Shown here one piece after another: positions 27,531 through 37,540 of a DNA stretch of 64,000 nucleotides. The stretch spans positions 18,682,001-18,746,000 of the forward strand of contig AP031357.1 in NCBI GenBank assembly GCA_037833965.1, read 5' to 3'. The position numbers were made by a program, and so were the translations under genes. The DNA is from Marchantia polymorpha subsp. ruderalis (Eukaryota > Streptophyta > Marchantiopsida > Marchantiales > Marchantiaceae). Position 1 is the stretch's first letter. The number at the start of each line of letters is the position of its first letter. The notes below the pieces were generated by a model that did no database searches, was not told the DNA's origin, and saw nothing but the letters and a program-made list of their open reading frames with translations.

Positions 27531-28965
27531 CAATTTCAAGAAAACATATTAGAAGCAAAATTGAAATGACAAATACTGTGTGCTTTGTTCCACCAACAAG
27601 TTATTGAAGGAACATTGATATGGCCATTCAATAAAGGATGATACCTTTATAATTATAATTTTTAAGAGGATTGCAGAAATTGTAAAATTTTCATTTCTTG
27701 TATAAGAAAAATCAAGTAAGCTCAATAAGTTGATACACTTTAGTATCAATTGATTTGATATTTTAAATCAATAAATAGACTTAATTTTCCATTACTAATT
27801 TTCACTTCAAGTTGAAGAAAAAAAATATTTTCTTGGAAAGATGTTACTCAAATATATTTTCTTGTTATGAGGTTGTTTGATACTCTTCAATTATTTTTTA
27901 AGGCGAAAAGATTATTTTTCATGATGGGCATAGAGAACAAGTAGTATAAGAACTCAAATACTTGGATTGTTAACTCTCATAATAAATCTTATTTAATCTA
28001 TTTTCAAAAGTAAAATAATTTTAAAATGTTGTACACTTAATTGAATTTCTAAAAAACATTGTGTGCAGCAAAGGCGTTGAATATTCTAAAACTTCTAAAC
28101 GTTTCGATCTGAAACTCTTTCATGCGAGTTTCGGATTCCACATGGTCTCATGTTTATGTTCGTGTACCTTGTTTGCTTCTAGATTACCATTTTGATGTCC
28201 TGAAATCAGGAAAAAAGTTTCTCCTGAGCACAAAGACGAATGTTGTAGATGACAATCCTATGGAGCCCGAAGGCTGAGATGCCGAACAGCTGAGCGAGGT
28301 TAGAGTGCGAGTGCGCGGTTATCCGGTTACAAATAACACTATACTCTACAGTTTAATGCAAAACAAAAGGATGGTGCTCATACTTTGAGTTACTTGGGTC
28401 CAATTTATGATACCACTTCTACCTATGGGCAAGTTCTCCATAAACTGGGGTTAATTATTGACATGCTTTGCCTAATTTCAGTTCATTTTCATTTTCATTT
28501 TTCTAGCTCTTGTGTTTTTGTCTTCCATCATATTCTCAAATTCCAAGTTGATATTTCATAAAATATATTTAAGTATTCTTAATTAAGTAAACGTTTAGAA
28601 TTAGGTACTCTTAGAGTGCGTATAAAAAATATAAATATAAGTTATTTTAGTATGTTTTATGTTAGCTGTCACCTTATTTTAAAGGTGAGGACCTAAGCAA
28701 ACCAGGATATCAGAATATACCGTTGTAGCGATTAGAGATAAGGCAACACTAGAAGACAAGATATCCTGTATTATATGTATTTGTTCACTTCACTGATCAT
28801 TTCAGTTAGCTTCATTACCATCAGCGTATTTCCAACATAAACTCTTTCTTTTAAAGTTAAATTTCATAAAATTAGAAGTTATTAACTCGAATGACATAAC
28901 CATTCAATATATAGTACATGTAGGTTAGAGTTAGACTAGATAAAGGTTTGGATCAGCTTGACTTT
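27531..28965. other. AT-rich intergenic
   Basis: No gene is recognised. It is mostly AT-rich with a more balanced patch near 28070-28350 that shows no coding frame I recognise. Confidence 0.5.
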
Positions 28966-29160
28966 GTTCATATGATAGGTTTTGGAGTGTGTAGAGTCTA
29001 TACGCACGAGCCTCAAGAGCTCCATCTCAACGTTGTCCAGGATATCCTCCACAACATTAAGCGTTACCCTTCTTTTGGAATTTTCTACAACAATGAGTTT
29101 ACAAAGCTACAGGTTACTCTGACTCCAACTATGCAGCGGATTTAGACTACTGCATTTTCA
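28966..29160 (+). mobile_element. Ty1/copia retrotransposon fossil (RT/RNase H part)
   Basis: The conceptual product of this stretch resembles the end of copia reverse transcriptase and the start of RNase H (PQELHLNVVQDIL and SFGIFYN, like the conserved PxxxHL..V..IL and FGL.Y blocks). It is a short, broken fragment of a few hundred bases. No LTRs, integrase or gag were found around it. It is old judging by its loss of the rest of the element. Confidence 0.6.
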
Positions 29161-29247
29161 CAAGTGCTTAAATTTGCATCCTTGATTCATCATTAGTGTC
29201 TTGGAATTCCAAGAAACAAAGTTAAACAGCTCGATCCAACTGCGATT

Positions 29248-29859
29248 ATGAATACCGAGTTCTTAGTCACTGTACGATGGAAGACTTCTCTTGACTTGGA
29301 TTTGGAGAGTAATGAACGAAATTGGATGCTATTCTATCCAATTGGCGTGGACAATCAAAGCGCCATAAAGGCGAAGTCTATAGAGTATGAAAATGATCAG
29401 CATTCTAGGTTTCTCAACAAAGGACTGGAACATTCGATCAGTCCTGCACTCAAACTTGACAAGACAAAGTTGTCAAGGCCTCAAAACAAGAGTTCCATGA
29501 CTTGCCCACAAGAGGAGAGTATTCCTTCCACTAATTCGCAGTTGGTAGACGAATGTCTTGATCCTGGGCACTCACTCCAAAATACAGGGAACCAAAACCA
29601 TGGTAAGAAACCTCGTATGAAAGATTGTGCTACACAGTATACTTCTGCCGAGTTTGAGTGTGCACCGAAGCATGAACAAGCTTTGTGCAGAGAGTCTATT
29701 GTGGAGGGAGCGCATGAAGTTAAGACCCCTGTGGAGATACACAAAGGAACACTTCTGAATGCTGAGGAAAATCATCATGGCAGCCCGGCGTCCGCCGAAG
29801 AGGTTTACATCAGCGTCTCATCAAAAGACCGTATCATCTGTTTCGATTCCCACGCATGA
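29248..29859 (+). CDS. Hypothetical 203-aa open frame
   Basis: I do not recognise this frame. It begins at a true ATG (MNTEFLVTVRWK) and runs 204 codons in a region that is otherwise poor in open frames, with a mildly acidic, Ser/Glu/His-rich product that looks disordered and has no signal peptide or membrane segment. A good splice donor (GGTAAGAA, about 29604) lies inside the frame, so it may be an exon of a larger gene. It sits between a copia fossil and the germin-like pseudogene and could itself be repeat-derived. Confidence 0.3.
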   Translation: MNTEFLVTVRWKTSLDLDLESNERNWMLFYPIGVDNQSAIKAKSIEYENDQHSRFLNKGLEHSISPALKLDKTKLSRPQNKSSMTCPQEESIPSTNSQLVDECLDPGHSLQNTGNQNHGKKPRMKDCATQYTSAEFECAPKHEQALCRESIVEGAHEVKTPVEIHKGTLLNAEENHHGSPASAEEVYISVSSKDRIICFDSHA

Positions 29860-29988
29860 CGAGGGAAAGGGTTTAAATGAGCTAATAACAGCTCGTTTGT
29901 GACTATTCGTATTCGTAAAGTAGGTATCGAGAATGTACTGGTTTTCCACTATATATGTTTCGTCTCTCAGTAAGCATCTTGAAGGTTT

Positions 29989-30805
29989 TTACTTCTTCAC
30001 ATTGAGTTCTGTGAATGCGTTAACTTGTTCAACCGCTATTAGAGAGTTTGGTAAAGCAAGCAGATATACAATAGAAGGAGAGATACCGGAGTGCCCGGAT
30101 TTTTGCTATTCAGGGAAGACAGATAGAACGCTGTTTTTCTACCAACATTCAATTCAAAATGCAACAAACTGCGAGGGAAGAGGATAAGATATCCTGTATA
30201 CGAAATGTAGATATGAGCTTGTCCTACAACGAATTCGTCGAGAAATGATGCGTTAGGAATTGAATTAACATCACTTCTCTTAAACTGCAACTAAGCCCAG
30301 CCAAGCTCCGATGATATTCCGAGTCAGATTCAAAAGATCAAAACCTCTCGTGTCGACGAAACCAGCCTAGAGAGGATCACCACTGAACAATGAAAGTAAC
30401 TCTGTAGCACGCGGGTGGGTGTGGTACGTTCTCTCCACATGGAATCCTTTTGAACTGAACGACGGTCAGACCCTCCGACCTGCAAGTGCCCACTTGACAA
30501 AATACAAAAATCTGTTCAATAACAACAGACTTTCCATTTGACATAGTCCATGTGCATCTGATATGTAAAACAGCAAGAAAGGATGTGTTGTTGGAATCAG
30601 CGTACGTGACGCATGGAAATTTTCCGATGTCAAGAGCTTCTCGAATGCCTCCGGATCCAGTAGGTACATCTCCATTGGCGAACATGTTGAGGAATACTGG
30701 TGTGGTTGCGTTTGTTGAAAAGTCGATCAGTGGATCTGGATCTGCAGCCTTAACTCTCTCTACCAACAATCAGGCATATGCTACAATGAATACAAGCATG
30801 AGCAT
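29989..30805 (-). pseudogene. Germin-like protein pseudogene
   Basis: Germin-like proteins are secreted manganese cupins of the plant cell wall. On the minus strand the parts appear in order: a signal-peptide-like start (MLMLVFIVAYA), then AADPDPLIDF, NGDVPTGSGGIREALDIGKF, a 126-bp GT-AG intron (30480-30605) and EGLTVVQFKRIPCGENVPH. It then continues in other frames with HPRATELLSLFSGDPL, AGFVDTRG and, near 30100-30180, LILFPRSLLHFELNVGRKTA and NSKNPGTPVS. The gene is broken: a TGA sits in the signal peptide after AYA, about two bases are lost inside the first cupin metal motif (PH..HPRATE), a TAG follows GDPL, and further shifts lie downstream. The spacing and bryophyte-style NGDV..GGIR motif are otherwise well kept, so decay is fairly recent. 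Longer open frames on either strand here, including one reading through the intron, are coincidental. Confidence 0.9.
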
Positions 30806-33800
30806 ACCATCTTGGACTTGCAGTCAGCCTTCCAGATGTTCATCATCGATTGGGGAAGTAGAAAAGTGCAGATCCAATATGTTATCAGGGTCTGATGAAA
30901 CCCAATGCGAGAGGAGGAAGATCTCACTGAGCTTGGTGGAGTGACGTTTGGAGCGGGTCTATTTACATATGGTTGAAGTGTGTCACACTAGTCAGCAATG
31001 CAGTAAATAAAGTATCTGGATGCGACTGTACAAATTGATCTCACGCTTAACTTGTGAACTTGTGAATGTTTATATTTCAAGTCTGGGTTTAAACATCTTT
31101 AAACAGTCTCCAATGGAGCGCTGCTGCTGTTCGCATCATTCTTGTGCGAGAATTTTGAAGGTTTCATGTTCTGTTTTCTATATGTCACGGAAGTTCCTCT
31201 TCACGCCAAGATAGTGGAAGTCGGGTCAGTTTGATCCATGTTTTCGAGTCACTTGATCATGTGCAGCTACACTTGAGATTCTTTCAACCTCCACATTGTT
31301 TTCATATTCAACCCAAACCATTTGTATATGTGTTCACATATGATCCTGTCGCGTTGTAATCATTCTTGTGAGAGAAATATGAGGGCTCTTATTGGCATGT
31401 ATGGACAACTGTTTAGTTGAGTTCATTGGCGAATTTACAAAGCTCGGATTTCTGTACTGCTATAGACAATGCTGGCTTAAATTGGTGGGTTAAGAACATC
31501 TTATCACGCTGATCCTTCATGGCCACGGCCTCTTCAGCATCAACTCTAGTGCAATGTTGATTGTATTACGGCTCTATTAGTGTTACCCTGGTGTCACTCA
31601 TTAGGAAGCCTTTTCTCTCCAGCAATGCTATAGACGATGCTGGTTATGTTGTTGGTGGAGGGCCGCGCGGACGCGAGCCCTCCTCTGGCACAAATTATGA
31701 CGTGCATTTACCCATAGGGAAATGCTAGATCCAGACCGTCCTTGGTGCAATGGAGAGCCTGTATCTAAGTCATCGCCCTTCTAGATCAGCGATAGGCCCC
31801 GCCCAGGTAAGTATGATTTCCAAAGGTTCTGACACAGAACTTATATACCATCGTGCCTCACCACAAACTCTCTACGCATGGGTTTTTAGGACATGCAAGA
31901 GTGTGTCCAGAGATGTGGAGGAAGGAGGGAGCTTCTACTCCTTTAAACCCTCTGCATATCCGGGACAAGAAATGTAATAGATAGAGATCACAGTAACCTG
32001 AAGGACAAGTGCCAGGGAGGTGATGCAACGGGCCTGGTTTGTTACAAGAGGGATTTAGTATGGAGGAAGTCATAGTATCATGTGGATTCGATTGAGCAGC
32101 CAATCCGCCAGAAGGTAGTAATAAATCAGCGCACAGTAGATGTCGAAGATCACCAGTGCACTTGCATCATTACATTTGTACACAAAATGAACACTTCAGA
32201 ACCTGGGGACGACACGTCAAAGAAGTAACGTGTATGAATTTTTACTTGCTCTTCAGGACAGTTTCGTGCGTAGTATAGTGTTTAGATGATTGATCCAATT
32301 TCGATCCAAGATGCTTGCAAGATTTCTTGCATGAATAGTGAATGGTTATACTTTGATATTGGGGGTGGTTCAAAGCCTCTTAAGCCCGTAGATAGGTAGT
32401 GTCTTTGAGTTACTCTACGCAATAATAATCTTTTTTGGTAAAGGAAATATGCATGGTTTAGATTTGCAGTGAAAATGGGAGACAATTTGAAGAATGAACG
32501 AAATAGTCGTTAAATATAATGCTTAGGCGCTTCAATTCAAAGCTCATCTCACCATCAAAATGAAAGAAAGTACATTCAAAATCCAACTGTTGTGTGCAGA
32601 TTCTATTGCAAGTCACAATTGGAACCCAATTACACAGTAAAAGAAACAATGAGTGGTTTCTTACAAAGGAGCCTGATTCAGAAGACGTCAACAACGTTTT
32701 CATGGTTGATTCTGAGTGTTTAGCACACAATCCATATTTCTCACAGTTCTTTATCTGGATTCTCAAGGTTTGCATGTTGGGCATGAGAATCAAACGTGAT
32801 ACAAAATTACCAATTTATATGATCTCTCACTGTAGGAACATACAGTGTTTTACGAAAACAAAAGCTGAGTGGATGATACTTAAATTCTGTTCGCTTGTTC
32901 AAGCTTCAACAGCATTTCATCGAGGACACAATCAAGAGTAGACCTATCTAGCGTTTTATTCTTATATCTCTGGGAGACGCTCCATTGCCCTATTTGGCAT
33001 GTGACTGACATTTCAACATCTACATCATCATCAAATTTTTTTTAAGCTTCCCGTTTTCTCGTGAGAGAGTATTGACTGTCGTGTTCCACCACAAAGCATG
33101 AAGCAGAAAAATTGTTTTAGCTACTAAGGACATGAAATATAGCGAACCAAAATACATAATTCGAATCTGGTAATCTAATGTGCTTTCTCATTGCTGATTT
33201 AGCTCACTTCCAGAACACATCATTCATTTCCCCCACACTTGCTTTACGACTATTACAATTGCAGGTTCGTTCAAGCTGTAAATTTGTTCAATTTCTTTCG
33301 TCACGACAAATACTTAGCTCGTGTAGGCATTTTTAACTCCATTGTTGGCTCTTTGCTGTCGCTGTTTGAAGTTAATAACCTACAAAAAGAACGATCCCAA
33401 AATACGATGTTTTGGAATTATCAGCAAGCCAATAACTTGCCTAAAGTAAGGACAAGGCAAATTGACTCAATTTCTAGCGATATCCACATCTACGCGGCCG
33501 TCAGTAACCATGAGAACCGTCTAGCTGACAACTCTTCAATTCTCTATCTAAAGCAATGATAAATGAGAAATGTTACACTAGTGCAAATTTTGAATCTGAA
33601 ATCACAATAACGTTCCTTCCATGGGACTAAGCTAGCGCAGCGCTTTGCACTAGGAGCATTGCATTCTGTGAGCATGATCAGCGATTCGCCCAGTAGACTC
33701 CAAGCTCGCTTTTATGGGATGATAAATCCGGTAGTTATGAATCTGTAGCTCACACCTCAGACCTTTGTACTTGTCGTAACAGCAGAGGCCGGCATGGTTC

Positions 33801-34459
33801 AGGCACAAGCGAGCCAGCTCAAACACTGCGGGACACTAGGTTTACAATACGGTAGTTGGAAATCAGGTGCTACAGAAGATGCCGTCTTGTGTACTTATCC
33901 ATGTTCTTCTAGCCGTGTGTCAGAACTTGCAGGGGAAGGGTTAGCACGCACGATGAACATAGAGTCAGTGTAACTGCTGGGGCGGGAAGAAATGGCAACC
34001 GTTTCCATTTTCAGCTTGATTTATGTACGGCTCCATCTTCTCCTGGAAATTCCGTTGAAATATTTTGCCAAGTCGTTAGGTCGTTCAGACAGTTGTAGAC
34101 AACAACTGCGAAAACTCTCACCTGTACAAATAATCTTAACTTTCAAGCTGAGAAATGTACTCATAGCTCTATAGCAGAGCCCATACCCGTGCCCAGGCCC
34201 ATGGGTTTTGAGTGACATTATTTTTCCATGGGTGGTCAAAAGTAATGCTAAAGGAAGTATTTGTCAAGATCCAACCAAGAATTGGCGTAATTTGCATAGC
34301 ATGGGTGGGCACAGGTAATGCTATAAGTGGGAATGGGTGGGTTCAGGTCGCTGCTGATGGTTTTGGTCTGGTCTGGGTGCAGATTTGAAGTAAAATGTTG
34401 GCCTCTGCTCTATAGTTAAGAGACATGGAAGCCAGAATCTGCCCACAACTGGCAAATTC
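30806..34459. other. Intergenic, no gene recognised
   Basis: The first part would be the old germin-like promoter. A GC-rich hairpin with GGAGGGC/GCCCTCC arms lies at about 31657-31683. Open frames at 32594-32941 and 33239-33559 (+) have no known motif. Around 34190-34350 the words ATGGGTGG and CAGGTAATGCT recur as short diverged repeats. Upstream exons of the SET gene might lie towards the right end. Confidence 0.4.
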
Positions 34460-34579
34460 ATGACCATCAGTGAACGGATGATTAGACGTGTCACGGCACT
34501 GAAGGCAATCCCTGAGAATCCGAACGCATCAGTATTCAGAGGCTGGATCACGAGGCGAAAGAATGAGCAGCAGCTATGA
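34460..34579 (+). CDS. Upstream open frame overlapping the SET-gene start
   Basis: A 39-codon frame starts with ATGACCATC and ends in the TGA that overlaps the SET-gene ATG (ATGA). The same frame is open from about 34395, and its product (SERMIRRVTALKAIPENPNA within it) has natural-looking composition. It may be a uORF that limits translation of the SET protein, or part of an upstream exon whose splicing I cannot resolve. Confidence 0.35.
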   Translation: MTISERMIRRVTALKAIPENPNASVFRGWITRRKNEQQL

Positions 34580-37540
34580 AAGTCACTTCACAAGAGCGAG
34601 CATTGCGGTCTAAAGCTCAAGTCGAAACACCGACTGCGCTTGAAGATGCAGATATTTCCTTCTATCGTGACGGTGTACCGATACGAGTGTCAGAAACGCA
34701 CAAATCTCGCAGCATGCAAGACCTGCAGTCCTCTGTTGAAACGTCGAAGTATATATGTGAATTTCAAACAGGACATGGACATCGAGATGAAGAACGAGTT
34801 TCTTCGCACGGTGAGAAAAGAGCAAAGGCTGTCTCGAAAATAATCCAGTCTTGTAAAGTGGAGGAGTTACGTTCATCTCTGAAAGCATGGGAGCACGGAT
34901 CTGGTCTTAAACCCCGACATGAAGAACAAGGGAATTCTGCCTCCCTCCTCGATGTAACAACTTCTATTAACAGGCCACTGAAATCTTGCAGTTTGAAGGA
35001 GCCTCTCTCATTTTTCAAGGACGAAAACTGCAAGTGCAACCAAGTCAAACCTGTAAGCCGTAAGTTGCAAATTAGGAGAAGCTTTCAATCAAAAGGTCGC
35101 AATAGTCATTTTAAAGGTAGCAAAATTTTCAAGGCTGGAAGTAAATATTTGAGCATGAAGATTGTGAACGTACAGAAAGTTGAGAAATCAGCTCACCCTG
35201 TGCCTACACCAAAGTCCAGTACTACGAGTGGGAATGAAACTTGGATGAAGGCCAATGATGTTCATGTGATTGGAGACTATGCATCGAGGACATCCAAGGC
35301 AACGGACGAATTTCCCAGGAGCGGAAAGCTTGCAGTATCAGGCTGTAGGGTGGACATTACAAGTGGAAAGAGAAGGCGAACTCTGACTGAGATCCTTCTC
35401 GGGCTCTTCAAGGCTGGAAGTAAAGATTTGACCATGAAGGTTGTGGACGTCCAGAAAGATAACAAATCAGCTCACACTGTGCCGACACCAGAGTCCAGTA
35501 CTACGAGTGGGAATGAAACTTGGCTGAAGGCCAATGATGTTCATATGATTGGAGACTATTCATCGAGGATATCCAAGGCAACGGACGAAGTTCTCAGCAG
35601 CAGAAAGCGTGCAATATCAGGCAGTAGGGTGGACATTACAAGCGGAAAGAGAAGGCGAACGCTCACTGAGATTCTTCTCGAAGCTCCTCCTGCAGGTGAA
35701 GCAAATCCAGGACATGATTCTAAGCCTCGTAAGAAGCGGTGCAGAAAGCTTCTCGCCTCGCCTACAGAAGCAGCTCCATTGGGCCCGCTTGAGCCCGCTG
35801 ACGGCCAGCTACATTCTGCACCGACAGAAGGATGCAGAACAACTTTTGGAGATAGTCCTCTTCGACAGTCCTCAGCTGCAGGTGCGTAGAATAAGGGACG
35901 GAGCATTCAAGTTCATGCACAAATTCAGGAGGCTGGCAAAATCAGAATGAACAATGAACAAACTCGTCTTCTTTGTCTTTCGTCTACATACCCCGCTCGA
36001 TTATTTTTCGCTACTGGAATTCCAGTAGCGAAAAATATGGTTTAGGGTTTAATGAATATCAAATATCGATCATGAATGAGCTTTTGCTTTCTCGATTGGA
36101 GCATCTGATGATTTTGAATCAGGTCTGAACTCCAGGCTTCAGGCGGACGCACAGCATCAAGCCCAGGACCATGAAGGAGTGCAGGAAGGAGCTCGGATCG
36201 ATGGCCGTGCTGATGAAGGTCTGCAGCGAATGGATCCAGGAAGGTTGGAGCATACAGATGATCGAATCTTCACAAAGACCTCGGCTCCGGACGAATGTAT
36301 GTCTGGCCTCAGATGCCGTTACGATTTTGGTGCCCTCGACGATCATGAGAACTGTAAATTTAGTTTTGAGCTTAAGCATGAAGAGGTTGCTAAGTTTCTG
36401 CATGCAGTTGCCATGAGTTCTGAGGGGTTTGAAATCGGAGAAGATCTTCCGGTGCCCCCAAGTTCTACTTCTTGCTTCATATCCCGCCAGCCTGGAGATC
36501 AGGAGACTCCCATGGAGATAGATGGTTCCGATGAATCAAGAAAGTGCATGAAATATGTGGAAGCAAAGAGTCCAGCAGAGGCTGGGCTCGAAGACTCCAA
36601 GACCGTAATTAATTTCTCGATTTCGTCCAACAATGTTCTGCCTGGCCCTCCCGATCAAATCGAAGGTAGGACCTCATGATTCAGCAAATTTCAGCCTCCA
36701 AAGTCTTTCGTGGGCCCTTTGTCGGTGAGAGAAAGCTTCTGCCGCTAGTTGAGATCTGCCAATTGCTATGGGTGTAAGCGGGCGAGGGCGAGTCTGTGCA
36801 ATTAGCATGAAGAAGGGCATGTCATGCATTTGGGACCATTGTCTAACCTCGATGGCTAACGTGCAGATAAAGAGCGTGCCGAGTGGAAGTACATTCGTCG
36901 AAATGTATTTCGCTGCCGACAGAGGAGGAAGAAGAATGGAGAGATCATGATCTGTCAATGCAGACCATCGAAGGGAGATCAAGCTGGCTGCGGTGATGGG
37001 TGTCTGAATCGTCTCCTGAACATCGAATGCAATCAAGAACTTTGTCCGTGTGGAGCATCATGCTCCAATCAGCGTTTTCAGAAACAGAAATACGTCGCGA
37101 TGGAAATCATCGAGTGCGGAAAGAAGGGATACGGGTTGAGGATTATGGAGAATGCTCGCAAGGACACATTTCTCATCGAATATGTCGGAGAGGTCCTGGA
37201 TAAAAGGGTGCGGGCAGCTCGAGAGCAAGACTACATTCGTCAAGGTCGAGAACATCTTTATTTTATGAGCTTAAGCAGAACTCAGACCATCGATGCTTCT
37301 CTGAAAGGAAACTTCGGTCGATTCATCAATCACAGCTGCGAGCCAAACTGTAAGACGGAGAAATGGATGGTCGACGGAGAAATCTGCATTGGAGTTTTCG
37401 CCATCACAGACTTGGAAAAGGGTGAAGAAATTACGATCGACTACAACTATGTCTTCGCCCGTGGGTTGTGCGTACAAAAATGTGAATGTGGCCATGGAAA
37501 ATGCCGTGGATACATTGGACTCAAAGGTCGTGGTCCTTAG
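34576..37540 (+). CDS. SET-domain histone H3K36 methyltransferase, SDG8/EFS (ASHH2) type
   Basis: The enzyme should methylate histone H3 Lys36 in the nucleus. Three exons join in frame: 34576-35881, 36123-36665 and 36867-37540, with introns of 241 and 201 bp, all GT-AG and phase 1, giving 840 aa. Residues 1-616 are disordered, basic and Ser-rich and include an in-phase tandem duplication of 93 residues (35128-35406 and 35407-35685), each unit ending in a GKRRRTLTEIL nuclear-signal-like stretch. The AWS domain is at about 645-690 (ICQC, GCGDGCLNR, SCSNQRFQK), the SET domain at 691-815 (GKKGYGLR, EYVGEVLD, RFINHSCEPNC, IDYNY) and post-SET Cys at 823-831 (CECGHGKC). All catalytic elements are present. 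Unlike Arabidopsis SDG8 there is no CW zinc finger in this model and the protein stops right after post-SET. The ATG is preceded by an in-frame TGA, but further 5' exons are possible. Confidence 0.9.
35128..35685 (+). repeat. In-frame tandem duplication, 2 x 279 bp
   Basis: Two adjacent 279-bp units inside exon 1 of the SET gene encode 93 residues each, about 77 percent identical (72 of 93 by eye). Both begin FKAGSK and contain SSTTSGNETW, KANDVH, IGDY and DITSGKRRRTLTEIL. Keeping the reading frame with many replacements suggests an older duplication under weak constraint. Confidence 0.95.
36002..36037. repeat. Perfect 36-bp palindrome in an intron
   Basis: The half-site TATTTTTCGCTACTGGAA is followed at once by its exact reverse complement, with GAATTC at the centre. 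It lies in the first intron of the SET gene (35882-36122). In RNA it would give a 16-bp hairpin with a four-base loop. Confidence 0.98.

Noticed and set aside
30377-30769. 130-codon minus-strand open frame as an intact gene
   Set aside because: It reads through a real intron of the germin-like pseudogene and ends out of frame after the cupin motif.
30552-30944. 130-codon plus-strand open frame
   Set aside because: It is antisense to the germin-like pseudogene exon and has no motif.
35549-35950. 133-codon open frame in another phase at the end of SET exon 1
   Set aside because: It overlaps the SET exon in the wrong frame; the exon joins cleanly to 36123 at the GT donor.
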